A stretch of DNA of 46,586 nucleotides from Bacillota bacterium (GTDB lineage: Bacteria; Bacillota; Clostridia; Lachnospirales; Lachnospiraceae), in the NCBI GenBank assembly GCA_023418475.1, contig JAEZZO010000005.1:1-46586 (forward strand), given 5' to 3'. Made by a program: the position numbers and the translations under genes. How positions within the stretch are numbered: position 1 is the stretch's first letter; every line of letters begins with the position of its first letter. The notes beneath the pieces were generated by a model. The model saw only the letters and a program-made list of their open reading frames with translations, had not been told where the DNA came from and did not search any database. Positions 33,805-42,258 of this stretch are shown piece by piece.

Positions 33805-33870
33805 ATGTTTACACAGAAAGTACATGTTCCAGAGTTTAAAAGCAGGGATATGTACTTTCTGTGTAAACAT
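33805..33870. repeat. 21-bp perfect inverted repeat
   Basis: The 21 bases 33805-33825 (beginning ATGTTTACACAG) are exactly complementary to 33850-33870, with a 24-base spacer. A stem of this length without mismatch is rare by chance. It could be a strong terminator stem without T-tract, a small-RNA precursor, or the ends of a tiny element. Confidence 0.75.
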
Positions 33871-33901
33871 TATTAAATGATTGGATAGTATGATTCAAAT
33901 A

Positions 33902-33950
33902 TTAAAAGCCAGATCATGTAGATGAATATGAGTGCATATATATTCATCTG
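33902..33950 (+). repeat. hairpin repeat, copy 1
   Basis: AGATGAATAT (33920-33929) pairs with ATATTCATCT (33940-33949). The surrounding words AAAAGCC.GATC, ATGTAGATG and GCATATATATTCATC recur in the same order at 39917-39967. This indicates a dispersed element of about 50 bases with a conserved stem. Confidence 0.6.
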
Positions 33951-34142
33951 GACTTGCCTTTAACCTCCTATGAATGCCAAATGCAAGCAATCATAGGATA
34001 CAATTTCCGAAATCAATTTTGATGTCCGAAATTAGATTTAGACATTAAATTGAATATATATTCAAGCATATGTAAAGATATTATTATGACCGGTTGTTGA
34101 AACTCTAACCTCAATTTATAGGAAAGCGAAAGGAGTTATAAT

Positions 34143-35867
34143 ATGAAATTAATACATAATATGAAACTTCGTACAAAACTTACGATACTTGTTATGGTGA
34201 TGATACTGGGAACAATAGCAATTAGTTGTTTAGGTTATTTTAATAATCTTAAGGCGAACACAACACTTGAAAGTATGTATACACAAAATTTATTTGCAGT
34301 TGAAAAGCTTAGTGATATGAGAACACAGACCAGAGCTAATTATGCGAATATACTGGATTTGATCGTAACACAGGATGAAGCAGAAAGATCAGATATACAC
34401 AAGGATTATACAAAAAGAGCAGAGAAGATAATAAGTGATTTGGATGAATATTCAAAAACTAAAACGAATAAGGATGAAAAAGAACTACTTGTTTCCATTA
34501 ATGATTATTTAAAAAGTTGGGATATAGTCTCAAATAAAATAATCGATCTGGCTAGTGCAGATAAGTCAAAAGAGGCAAGTGCCTTATTTAAGAGTGAAGG
34601 AGAAGCAACCTTTGAAAAGCTGCAGACATATATAAGGAATCTGGAGAGTTATAATATTGATGAGGCAGAAAAGATTTATTTAGAAAATAAACGTGACGGA
34701 GCCAATGCAGTATTCCAGATTATACTAATCAGTTCCATAATATCATTACTGGGTATAGCAGTTGGAATAATTATAACCAGAGTGATAACGAAATCAGTTT
34801 ATACAACAGTAAGTCTGATACAAAAGACAGCAAATCTTGATTTAGTATATGACAATTCCTATGATGCAATTTTAAAGCATAAGGATGAAATCGGAATAAT
34901 TGCAAGAGAAGTGGAAAACTTAAGAAATGCGCTTCGCGGTATGGCAAAAAATGTTATAGGCATTTCTTCGAATCTGGCGGCCAGCTCGGAGGAACTTGCA
35001 GCTAGTACGCAAGAAAATACAAAAACGATACAACAGGTGGTTAACGCTGTGAATGAGATCGCGCAAGGTAACGGTACTCAGGCAGATATGGTGGAAAATA
35101 CCAGTAGAACCATACATGCGATGGTGACGGGTATTGACGAAGTAAATACGGCAACAGAGATTAATTCAGAAAATGCAAAAGGCTCTATAGAGGCCATAGA
35201 CGAAGGCCAGAAAGCAATTGATTTAACTATGGCTAAGATGAATGAGAGTATGAAAATGGTTGCGGATGTAGGAACATCTATTGCGGAACTTAGCACACAG
35301 ATGGATAAGGTTGGAAATATAGTTGGTGTTATTAAAGATATATCCGAACAGACAAATTTGCTTGCTCTTAATGCGTCAATTGAGGCAGCCAGGGCAGGGG
35401 AAGCGGGCAAAGGCTTTGCCGTAGTTGCCTCTGAAATAGGAAAACTGGCAAATAGTACGGCTTCCTCGGTGGATGAGATTACCGGAATAATATCCGATGC
35501 CGTTTCCAGAAATACAGTTACAGCACAAAATAATGAAGCAGCTAGGGCGAATGCATTAGAGCAGGAGAAAGCGGTAAATATTACGAAGGAAGCCTTTGAT
35601 AACATAAGGAATTCCGTTGAAAAAATTGTAGATCGTACACTTATGGTTGCGAATAAAATGAATGAAATTGATGTATCAGCAAAGGATATCTCAAAGCAGA
35701 CACTAGATATGTCTGCGGTTGCCCAGGAATCGGCTGCAAGCTCCGAAGAAATATCAGCATCGAATGAAGAACAGCTTGCATCTATTGAAATGATTGCAGC
35801 ATCTGCAAATGATCTGGCAATAATGGCTAGTGAACTGAATGAAGAAATGGTTAAGTTTAAGCTCTAA
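34143..35867 (+). CDS. methyl-accepting chemotaxis protein
   Basis: This 574-residue chemoreceptor has a first span at about 13-32 and an extracellular four-helix-bundle sensor (4HB_MCP, about 33-188). A second span (about 190-212) and a HAMP domain (about 213-268) follow. The cytoplasmic signalling bundle has the highly conserved tip IKDISEQTNLLALNASIEAA followed by RAGEAGKGFAVVASEI (about 398-433). It should form trimers of dimers with CheW/CheA, none of which is encoded here. GAAAGGAG lies before the ATG. It is followed by a DUF6472-like small gene. Confidence 0.93.
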   Translation: MKLIHNMKLRTKLTILVMVMILGTIAISCLGYFNNLKANTTLESMYTQNLFAVEKLSDMRTQTRANYANILDLIVTQDEAERSDIHKDYTKRAEKIISDLDEYSKTKTNKDEKELLVSINDYLKSWDIVSNKIIDLASADKSKEASALFKSEGEATFEKLQTYIRNLESYNIDEAEKIYLENKRDGANAVFQIILISSIISLLGIAVGIIITRVITKSVYTTVSLIQKTANLDLVYDNSYDAILKHKDEIGIIAREVENLRNALRGMAKNVIGISSNLAASSEELAASTQENTKTIQQVVNAVNEIAQGNGTQADMVENTSRTIHAMVTGIDEVNTATEINSENAKGSIEAIDEGQKAIDLTMAKMNESMKMVADVGTSIAELSTQMDKVGNIVGVIKDISEQTNLLALNASIEAARAGEAGKGFAVVASEIGKLANSTASSVDEITGIISDAVSRNTVTAQNNEAARANALEQEKAVNITKEAFDNIRNSVEKIVDRTLMVANKMNEIDVSAKDISKQTLDMSAVAQESAASSEEISASNEEQLASIEMIAASANDLAIMASELNEEMVKFKL

Positions 35868-35908
35868 GTAGATGTATAGAAATATACGGGTAGAAAGGAG
35901 GATAATCG

Positions 35909-36091
35909 GTGTCAACTATGACGAATTGCGACAGTTGCATATATTATAGTTATGATGAGGAATACGATTGCTATGAATGTCAGATTAATCTGGATGAGGA
36001 TGATATGGTTAGATTTTTAAGTTGTACGCAATTTAACTGTCCTCATTTCTCCTATAATAATGAATACAAAATTGTAAATAAGCAGATATAA
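35909..36091 (+). CDS. small Cys-rich protein, DUF6472-like
   Basis: This 60-residue acidic protein has seven Cys residues (CDSCIYY, YDCYEC, SCTQFNCPHF), with spacing suggestive of a zinc or cluster site. It resembles the short DUF6472 proteins of Lachnospiraceae, which have no known role. The start is GTG 35909, because AAAGGAGG (35894-35901) lies 7 bases upstream; ATG 35918 would be 16 bases away. It stands alone after the chemotaxis gene. Confidence 0.75.
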   Translation: MSTMTNCDSCIYYSYDEEYDCYECQINLDEDDMVRFLSCTQFNCPHFSYNNEYKIVNKQI

Positions 36092-36391
36092 TTAGTTGTT
36101 ATAAGGCTCTTGTAAATTGTAATCAGGTAATGACAGGCTTTTATGGGTCGAAGGTATTATAGGCAGGGGCACTTTTTTAGATATACCAGGATTGTATTCT
36201 CCTACGTTCTCATGTTATAATCAATATATAAAATTTTAATTATTTACATTACACGAACAGAGAAGTATATGGTTTGTTAATCGTAAATGAGAGCGTGAAG
36301 AAATAACATCTTCACTCAAAAATTTGTACCAATGTAATTTTAGGCACAAACTTATTACGCGTAAAAGCTTGCGCAGGAATGTGAGGGAAGT
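36092..36391. other. 300-base gap before the flagellar-type gene
   Basis: No gene is visible. A small hairpin GTGAAGA (36295-36301) with TCTTCAC (36309-36315), followed by TCAAAAATTTG, is the only structure. I cannot identify a sigma-D-type or sigma-A promoter with confidence. Confidence 0.4.
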
Positions 36392-36772
36392 ATGGACGTA
36401 AGAGTATGCAAAAACTGCAGAAGATTATTTAATTATGTTTATGGTCCTGATTTATGCCCGGAATGTTCCCGATTGGCTTTGGAAATCAGACAGGAGCCAA
36501 AAGGTAACCTTCTTTCTAATACTGCAATACCATTAAATAGTGAAGATGAAATAAAATATGAGCAGGTGAAGGAGTTTATCGTTAACAATCCAAAAGTAAC
36601 CGTTGCTCAAATCGCGGAAGCTCTTCAGATTTCACCTTCAAAGCTTTATGAATGGATTAAGGATGAGAGATTGGAATTTTCAGATGATTCGTCCAGTGTA
36701 TGGTTTACCTGCGAAAAATGTGGTATAAAAATTAAAAGCGGACGTTTATGTAATCGCTGCAAAGGAAAATAA
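36392..36772 (+). CDS. YvyF/TIGR03826-like flagellar protein with two zinc ribbons
   Basis: This 126-residue protein has an N-terminal CxxC pair (CKNC...CPEC, residues 6-24) and a central helix-turn-helix-like stretch (VTVAQIAEALQISPSKLYEWI, about 70-90). A C-terminal second CxxC pair (CEKCGIKIKSGRLCNRC) completes it. This order is that of the YvyF/TIGR03826 flagellar-operon proteins of Firmicutes. The exact role is unclear; DNA or protein binding is suggested by the domains. GAGGGAAG lies upstream. It has no flagellar genes around it here. Confidence 0.75.
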   Translation: MDVRVCKNCRRLFNYVYGPDLCPECSRLALEIRQEPKGNLLSNTAIPLNSEDEIKYEQVKEFIVNNPKVTVAQIAEALQISPSKLYEWIKDERLEFSDDSSSVWFTCEKCGIKIKSGRLCNRCKGK

Positions 36773-36938
36773 ACTATAAATTTATGCTAATTTACTAAAT
36801 ATCTTAATTTTATATATACAAAAACCGGAATATATGTTAATTTAATATGGTGCGATTATATATTGCTGCATGTAGAATGAAGAGTTTTCATTTTTATATG
36901 GGGCTATTTTCGTTGTAATGGAAAGAAAGGGGGAGATT

Positions 36939-37370
36939 ATGAATTTCAGTAGAAAGAAAACCCGTAAGTATGCAAGCTTTTTATTATTGCCTGCTATGAT
37001 TCTTGTCTTATGTTTTACTTTAATTACTCCCTTATATTATCAAAATGTAAAAGAATTATCCGGAAAAAACATGCCCTATCATACTTCGGAGAAAAACCCT
37101 CTGGTGTATAAAGAATTAACTTTAATTATAACGGTTTTTACGGAAAATGAAATACTGACGAATGCAGCAAATCATCATATTATTAACAGAGGAGTTCAGG
37201 ATGGAAGACAGTTGATTACAGTGATTTCCTGCATCTTAGCTATCCTCGTTTCAGGATATGTGATTTTGCTTCAATATATGAGATGTTATAGAAGGAAAAC
37301 GAGCAACCATGTACCGCTTCTTGCATTGTCTATAGGTGGACATGCTCCACCTTTTATAAAAAAGATTTAA
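36939..37370 (+). CDS. membrane protein of unknown function, two spans
   Basis: This 143-residue protein has a basic N-terminus (MNFSRKKTRKY), a span at about 13-35, an outside loop of about 60 residues and a second span at about 93-112. A basic tail follows. No family is recognised. I prefer ATG 36939, which directly follows GGGGGAG; ATG 36918 upstream lacks a ribosome site. It ends 35 bases before secD and could be co-transcribed with it. Confidence 0.6.
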   Translation: MNFSRKKTRKYASFLLLPAMILVLCFTLITPLYYQNVKELSGKNMPYHTSEKNPLVYKELTLIITVFTENEILTNAANHHIINRGVQDGRQLITVISCILAILVSGYVILLQYMRCYRRKTSNHVPLLALSIGGHAPPFIKKI

Positions 37371-37405
37371 AGTATTACTATATTACATTGGAAGGGAAAG
37401 AGAAA

Positions 37406-38683
37406 ATGAAAAAGAATAAGCCAGTATTTTTTATCGTTGTGTTAATCGCGATACTCATGGCATATACTGCATTTTTCGGAATTAGTATTGGCAATTTTAA
37501 AATTCTGGGCGCTCCGGATATGCGTTATGGCATTGATATTCGAGGAGGTGTTGATGCAGCATTCCAGCCGGTTGGATTAGACCGTAAGCCGACATTAAAC
37601 GAGTTGGAGGCAGCACGTTCCGTAATCGAAACACGTTTGGATCAGAAAAATATTATGGACCGTGATGTAACGATTGATAAGGAAAACGGATATGTAATTG
37701 TACGTTTCCCGTGGAAAGCAGATGAAAAGAATTTTGATCCGGAGAACGCAATTGCAGAACTTGGTGCGACTGCACAGCTGACTTTCCGTAACGAGGACGG
37801 AGAGGTTCTGATTGACGGATCACATGTTTCCAAGAGCAACCCGGCGTTGGATAAACAAACCGGACAATATGTAGTTGAACTGAATTTTGACAGTGAGGGT
37901 ACCAAGCTGTTAGCGAAGGTTACGGAGCAATACCTTGGTAAAGTTATGAATATTTACATGGATAAGACAGAGATTCAATCCGCTACGATCAGTGCACATA
38001 TCACCGGAGGTCAGGCTCAAATTACCGGTATGGAGAATTATGATAAAGCAAAGGCACTGTCGGATCAGATTAATTCCGGTGCACTACCATTCTCTATGTC
38101 TACAAAGAACTACTCCACGATCAGCCCGTCCTTAGGCTCAGGAGCACTTGGAGTTATGGTGAATGCAGGTATGCTTGCATACCTTATCATTTGTGTTCTT
38201 TTGATCTTTTATTACCGCCTGCCTGGTTTTGTGGCATGTATCTCACTCTTAATACAGATAACAGGACAGCTGCTGACACTTTCTGTTCCGCAGATGACCT
38301 TAACCTTACAGGGTATTGCAGGTATTATTCTATCCATCGGTATGGGTGTTGACGCGAATGTAATATCCAATGAAAGAATTAGTGAAGAAATTAAATCGGG
38401 AAAAAGTGTTGCCGCGGCGATTGCTTCCGGTTTTAAGAGCTCATTTTCTTCAATCTTTGATGGAAATATTACCGTATTAATCGTAGCATTTATTATGATG
38501 ACTTTAGGATCGGGATCGTTGTTATCCTTTGGATACACTTTGTTTACAGGTATTGTATTTAACTTTATTGCAGGTGTTACAGCTTCTCGTCTTATGATAT
38601 TTTCTTTGAGCTCTTTTAAATTTTTACAGAAACCGGCTCTCTATACCTGCTGGTCAAGGAGGGTAACATATGAAAAGCAGTAA
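37406..38683 (+). CDS. secD: protein translocase subunit SecD
   Basis: This 425-residue membrane protein boosts Sec-dependent export using the proton gradient. The N-terminal span is followed by YGIDIRGGVDA (the SecD D1 motif, about 47-57) and the external P1 domain (about 60-240). Six-span C-terminal region motifs include GIILSIGMGVDANVISNERI. The length matches the short SecD of clostridia that is encoded next to a separate SecF. ATG 37406 follows GGAAGGGAAAG; an in-frame TTG at 37388 is too early. It overlaps secF by 14 bases. Confidence 0.95.
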   Translation: MKKNKPVFFIVVLIAILMAYTAFFGISIGNFKILGAPDMRYGIDIRGGVDAAFQPVGLDRKPTLNELEAARSVIETRLDQKNIMDRDVTIDKENGYVIVRFPWKADEKNFDPENAIAELGATAQLTFRNEDGEVLIDGSHVSKSNPALDKQTGQYVVELNFDSEGTKLLAKVTEQYLGKVMNIYMDKTEIQSATISAHITGGQAQITGMENYDKAKALSDQINSGALPFSMSTKNYSTISPSLGSGALGVMVNAGMLAYLIICVLLIFYYRLPGFVACISLLIQITGQLLTLSVPQMTLTLQGIAGIILSIGMGVDANVISNERISEEIKSGKSVAAAIASGFKSSFSSIFDGNITVLIVAFIMMTLGSGSLLSFGYTLFTGIVFNFIAGVTASRLMIFSLSSFKFLQKPALYTCWSRRVTYEKQ

Positions 38684-39620
38684 TAAGATTATAAGATTTT
38701 ATAGTAAGCGTTGGGTTTACTTTATCATTTCCATATCTATTATGGTGATTGGTACTATTTTTGCGATTGCAAAAGGTGTTATACTGGATATTCAATTTAA
38801 GGGTGGTGCGATTCTTAAATATACCTATGTAGGGGATATTGATGAGCAGGCAGCTGCGGATATTGCAACTGAACAGCTTGACAGAATTGTAACAACACAG
38901 CTTACAACAGATTTTGCAACAAATGAAAAGAAAATTGTATTCAACCTGACGGGTGAATATGGCGTAGATGCAGCAGTACAGAAGAATTTTGACAAGGCAC
39001 TTAAGGATAAATTTCCTGATGCAAACTTAACACTGTCAGAATCACAGATGGTAGAAAAATTCTTTGGTGACAAATTCCTTCGCCAAGGAATACTTGCAGT
39101 AGTTCTTGCTGCAACACTGATTGTACTGTATGTATGGATTCGTTTCAAAATGATGGGCGGTCTTTCTGCAGGTGTTATGGCACTTGTGGCATTATGTCAC
39201 GATGTTCTGGTTGTATTCTTTACCTGCGTAATATTCCGTATACCAATCGGCGATTCCTTCATTGCGGTAGCTTTAAGTATTCTTGGTTATTCTATTAATG
39301 ATACAATTGTAATATATGACCGTATCAGAGAAAATAGTAAAACTTTCGTGGGTGAGTCAGTTGAGTTAATTACTGATTTATCGATTACACAATCTATGTC
39401 GCGTTCTATTAATACAAACGTCGCTGTTATGATCAGTGTAAGCCTTGTATATATTATCGCACATATTCATAGTATAGAATCAATTCAAAGCTTTGCACTT
39501 CCTATGGCAGTAGGCTCCATCAGCGGATGCTATTCCACAATCTGTATTGCAGGCCCTCTTTGGGTTATGTGGAAGAAGAGAAAAGGCAATGCGGCATTAT
39601 TTAAAGAGAAAAAAGCATAA
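38670..39620 (+). CDS. secF: protein translocase subunit SecF
   Basis: This 316-residue partner of SecD has the N-terminal span, the FKGGAILKYTY motif (about 42-52), an external domain, and the C-terminal spans with SILGYSINDTIVIYDRIREN (about 211-230) and SMSRSINT. It starts inside the secD 3' end, so translation is coupled. It ends the operon; a good terminator follows at 39657. Confidence 0.95.
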   Translation: MKSSNKIIRFYSKRWVYFIISISIMVIGTIFAIAKGVILDIQFKGGAILKYTYVGDIDEQAAADIATEQLDRIVTTQLTTDFATNEKKIVFNLTGEYGVDAAVQKNFDKALKDKFPDANLTLSESQMVEKFFGDKFLRQGILAVVLAATLIVLYVWIRFKMMGGLSAGVMALVALCHDVLVVFFTCVIFRIPIGDSFIAVALSILGYSINDTIVIYDRIRENSKTFVGESVELITDLSITQSMSRSINTNVAVMISVSLVYIIAHIHSIESIQSFALPMAVGSISGCYSTICIAGPLWVMWKKRKGNAALFKEKKA

Positions 39621-39656
39621 TCCCGATTATAATCTGAAAATTCAATACTAATTTAG

Positions 39657-39694
39657 AAAAGCTGTCTCTGTCATGATCGGAGGCAGCTTTTTGC
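39657..39694 (+). terminator. rho-independent terminator after secDF
   Basis: AAAAGCTGTCTC (39657-39668) pairs with GAGGCAGCTTTT (39680-39691) with one wobble, and the T-run continues. Confidence 0.85.
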
Positions 39695-40138
39695 TTCGAT
39701 GGAAACTCTGTTTTTAAATAAGTGGTAGATCAACTGTGAACAGTAAGATTTGCCGCAATGTATTAAACTTTCTATTGTTGCTACTTTACGAAGGCAGGAA
39801 TTTGTAATAATATAAAAGAAATACTATTAATATAGGATTTAGGGTAATTGCGAATTCTGTGCACTCTTATAAAATAATTCTTGACTTTTGCTATAACTTA
39901 ATAAGATTTAATTGTCAAAAGCCTGATCCAGGTTATGTAGATGTATATGGTTGCATATATATTCATCCGTCAAATCATTTTTAGGTTTTTATTATATAAA
40001 CGCGCCGAGCGGAGCGAGTGTGCATCCGCTGGAGGCTGTCTAATTCTCACGAGGGTTTATATTTACCTAGGAACTGAAAATTCTGCGTGAGTATTTGACA
40101 CTCGAATTAAAAATATTATTTACAAGGGAGGTAGCAGG
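39695..40138. other. gene-free region with repeat hairpin and GC-rich patch
   Basis: No gene is visible. A relative of the 33.9-kb hairpin lies at 39917-39967. A short GC-rich patch at 40001-40036 can fold (AGCGGA 40008-40013 with TCCGCT 40025-40030). TTGACA at 40095 with TATTTA 16 bases later is a weak promoter candidate for the coiled-coil gene. Confidence 0.5.
39917..39967 (+). repeat. hairpin repeat, copy 2
   Basis: This shares AAAAGCC-GATC, ATGTAGATG, TATATG and GCATATATATTCATC in the same order with 33905-33949. GATGTATAT (39940-39948) pairs with ATATTCATC (39959-39967) with one mismatch. Confidence 0.55.
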
Positions 40139-41275
40139 ATGGATAGCGGTAATATATTATCCGGCGGCGTTGAAGTAATCAACGATATGAAGAGGAACCT
40201 TCAGGAGTTGGAAGGTTATCAGGCGAATAATGCTGCCCTGACCGTAGAGGAACAAAGGCTGGAAAAAAACATTGACAGCCTGGAGAAATCAATCGCGGAG
40301 GAGCTTCAGCAAACAGTTAAAAATCGCAGAGAAGAAGTTGAGGCTGCTTTTGACCAGCAGATTGAAAAAATCAGATTAAAGATTAAGAGAATAAAGGACA
40401 AGCGTGACAAAAAGAAGAATGTTCAGGTATCAGAGCGTATCGATGCGGAGACCTCTGCATTAAGAGAGGAGAGTATAACGCTGAAAAAGGAAACAAAAGC
40501 TTTGTGTAAGCAGGGTCATATTCCTTCCTTTTGCAACACAAAATTATATTATTCCTTATATTCACCTTCCTGTATAACTGATTTCATTATTCTTGCAACC
40601 ATACTTTTAATCATATTAATGCTTATCCCCTGCGGAGTATTTTTTTATATTCTGCATCAGAAGAATACGTTTTATTTGATCGGAACATATGTAATAACAG
40701 TGCTTTTCTTTGGAGGCCTCTATGTTCTGATTGGCAGTCGAACGAAAGAGAAGCATCCGAATGTGATCAGAAAGATAAGGGGAATCAGAAGCCATATTAG
40801 AATTAACAAGAAGAAAATGGCTATTATCAAGAGAAATATTAAAAAGGATCGTGATGAAAGCAATTACAACCTTCAGAATTTTGATGAGGAAATAGCAAAA
40901 TCGGAACAGGAAATAACAGATATCGCCACACAGAAAAAAGAAGCGCTGGAGACCTTTGATCATTCAACAAAGGAGGTTATTATCTCGGAGATACAAGGAT
41001 CCTATGCCGAAAAACTATCAGGGTTAAAAGCGGAATATGAAAAAACCAGGAAAGAAATAAAGAGAATGGAAGATAGCATAAAAGCTTTAACGATAAAAAT
41101 TGCAAGTGAATACGAACCTTTTATTGGAAAGGATTTTATTTGTGCTGAACAATTAGATTCATTAACCAATATAATTAAGGCAGGGAATGCTTCAACTGTA
41201 TCGGAAGCAATTGCTTATTACAGGAAAAACACTAATCAAGCCATTGAATATGCTAATTCAAAGAAAGATAGATAA
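40139..41275 (+). CDS. coiled-coil membrane protein of unknown function
   Basis: This 378-residue protein has an N-terminal Lys/Glu-rich coiled coil (about 15-125), two spans (about 148-172 and 180-200) and a second coiled coil (about 215-325). A short C-terminal helical part completes it. Both coiled coils must lie on the same side of the membrane, so it looks like a hairpin anchor with two cytoplasmic arms, as in scaffold or membrane-shaping proteins. No family is recognised. AGGGAGG sits before ATG 40139. It has its own terminator and no partner gene in the same direction. Confidence 0.75.
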   Translation: MDSGNILSGGVEVINDMKRNLQELEGYQANNAALTVEEQRLEKNIDSLEKSIAEELQQTVKNRREEVEAAFDQQIEKIRLKIKRIKDKRDKKKNVQVSERIDAETSALREESITLKKETKALCKQGHIPSFCNTKLYYSLYSPSCITDFIILATILLIILMLIPCGVFFYILHQKNTFYLIGTYVITVLFFGGLYVLIGSRTKEKHPNVIRKIRGIRSHIRINKKKMAIIKRNIKKDRDESNYNLQNFDEEIAKSEQEITDIATQKKEALETFDHSTKEVIISEIQGSYAEKLSGLKAEYEKTRKEIKRMEDSIKALTIKIASEYEPFIGKDFICAEQLDSLTNIIKAGNASTVSEAIAYYRKNTNQAIEYANSKKDR

Positions 41276-41282
41276 GCAGCAG

Positions 41283-41328
41283 GGTGCTATATCAGGAAAT
41301 TTATTTTCTGTTTATAGCACCTGTTTTA
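41283..41328 (+). terminator. probable terminator after the coiled-coil gene
   Basis: GGTGCTATA (41283-41291) pairs with TATAGCACC (41313-41321) and is followed by TGTTTTAG. The 21-base loop contains further short A/T pairing. Confidence 0.65.
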
Positions 41329-41369
41329 GCATAGATATACAGCCTCACGATGGGATTTAGGATGAGCTA

Positions 41370-41951
41370 TTATAACGTTAGAGTCTTCAATTTACTTATA
41401 CTGTAATTAATAGCAAGACAGATCTGATCTGCCATTGACATCACTACATTGAGTCTTGTTGTCTGCAGCAGCATATTATCGAGCAGTCCTGAGAAATTGA
41501 CAATACCGGTGATCGCAATATCACCAACCTCAGGTAAATCCTTGTCCACGCCTGCACCCGGTTTCAAAGGCCCTTCCCCGAGCGTAATATATCCAATATG
41601 ATTTGACTTTCCAAGTGATGCGTCAATTGCGATGATATATGCATCTTCATGTGCCTGATAAATTGTATCTATGGTTTCTTTCAGATTTTTGGCGTGAACA
41701 GGTTCTTCCAGAGTTCCATACACAAAATATTTATGGTATTTTATATATTTTGATAGCTTGTATCCAATTATAGGGCCAAGGCAGTCGCCTGTTGCCCGGT
41801 CAGAACCGATGCAGAGAAAAATAATTGTTTTACCGGCAAGCACCTGTTTTTTCAGTAAATCACACAACATACACCCTAAATCATAGGCGATATTTTTATC
41901 AGTTGAATTAAAATATGATATACTATTATTATTTTTAATGAAAACGCTCAT
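41370..41951 (-). CDS. yyaC: YyaC-type sporulation protein (spore protease-like)
   Basis: This 193-residue protein is of the YyaC family, related in fold to hydrogenase-maturation and GPR spore proteases. Motifs are FLCIGSDRATGDCLGPIIG (about 47-65), GTLEEPVHAKNL, an internal IIAIDASLG and the Gly-rich KPGAGVDKDLPEVGD. The family is expressed in sporulating cells; its substrate is not established. The start is at 41951, with GGAGGT just upstream; a longer frame to 41981 lacks such a site. It is transcribed divergently from the LysM protein gene. Confidence 0.85.
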   Translation of the reverse strand: MSVFIKNNNSISYFNSTDKNIAYDLGCMLCDLLKKQVLAGKTIIFLCIGSDRATGDCLGPIIGYKLSKYIKYHKYFVYGTLEEPVHAKNLKETIDTIYQAHEDAYIIAIDASLGKSNHIGYITLGEGPLKPGAGVDKDLPEVGDIAITGIVNFSGLLDNMLLQTTRLNVVMSMADQICLAINYSISKLKTLTL

Positions 41952-42182
41952 TTTACCTCCAATTGCCTGCTTTTCAGGCATTTTCTAAATCAACTAGGTT
42001 AAGTATTTCCCAAAAAATAAAATATAGACATAGAAATATCTTAATCTTAAGAGAACAACTCATTTTTATTGATTTTTCGGGTGATCTCAGCAAAACTATC
42101 GGAAAATAACTACTTATACACCCGATTGAACTGATTTTAAGTAGAAAAGTGTGGATAATTTATAATAAAAGTAAAACTTAAT

Positions 42183-42210
42183 GTGACAAAAAGCATGTCC
42201 TGTCTATGAT
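42183..42210 (+). promoter_or_regulatory. candidate promoter of the LysM protein gene
   Basis: GTGACA (42183-42188) and TATGAT (42205-42210) are 16 bases apart and about 49 bases before the start codon. A CATAATA further down resembles a sporulation-sigma -10 box, but no fitting -35 is present. Confidence 0.4.
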
Positions 42211-42258
42211 ATGATTTCCATAATATGGTAGCAATCTGTATGGATAGGAGTGATTAGT

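Larger units (their letters stand above)
33254..34142. other. 889-base gene-free region with several inverted repeats
   Basis: No protein frame with a start signal is convincing on either strand. Visible structures are a 20-base perfect palindrome (33659-33678), a 21-bp perfect inverted repeat (33805-33870) and a 10-bp hairpin (33920-33949) that has a relative near 39940. TTGACA at 33703 with TAGATT 17 bases on is a weak promoter candidate. The unusual number of stems suggests regulatory RNA or mobile-element scars. The last 60 bases hold the ribosome site of the chemotaxis gene. Confidence 0.55.

Noticed and set aside
34020..34142. c-di-GMP (GEMM) riboswitch or sigma-D promoter before the chemotaxis receptor
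   Set aside because: I searched for the GEMM core words and for TAAA-N15-GCCGATAA and found no convincing match.
42250..42258. GTG 42250 as start of the LysM protein
   Set aside because: This GTG overlaps the AGGAG ribosome site itself; TTG 42259 has proper spacing of 8 bases.
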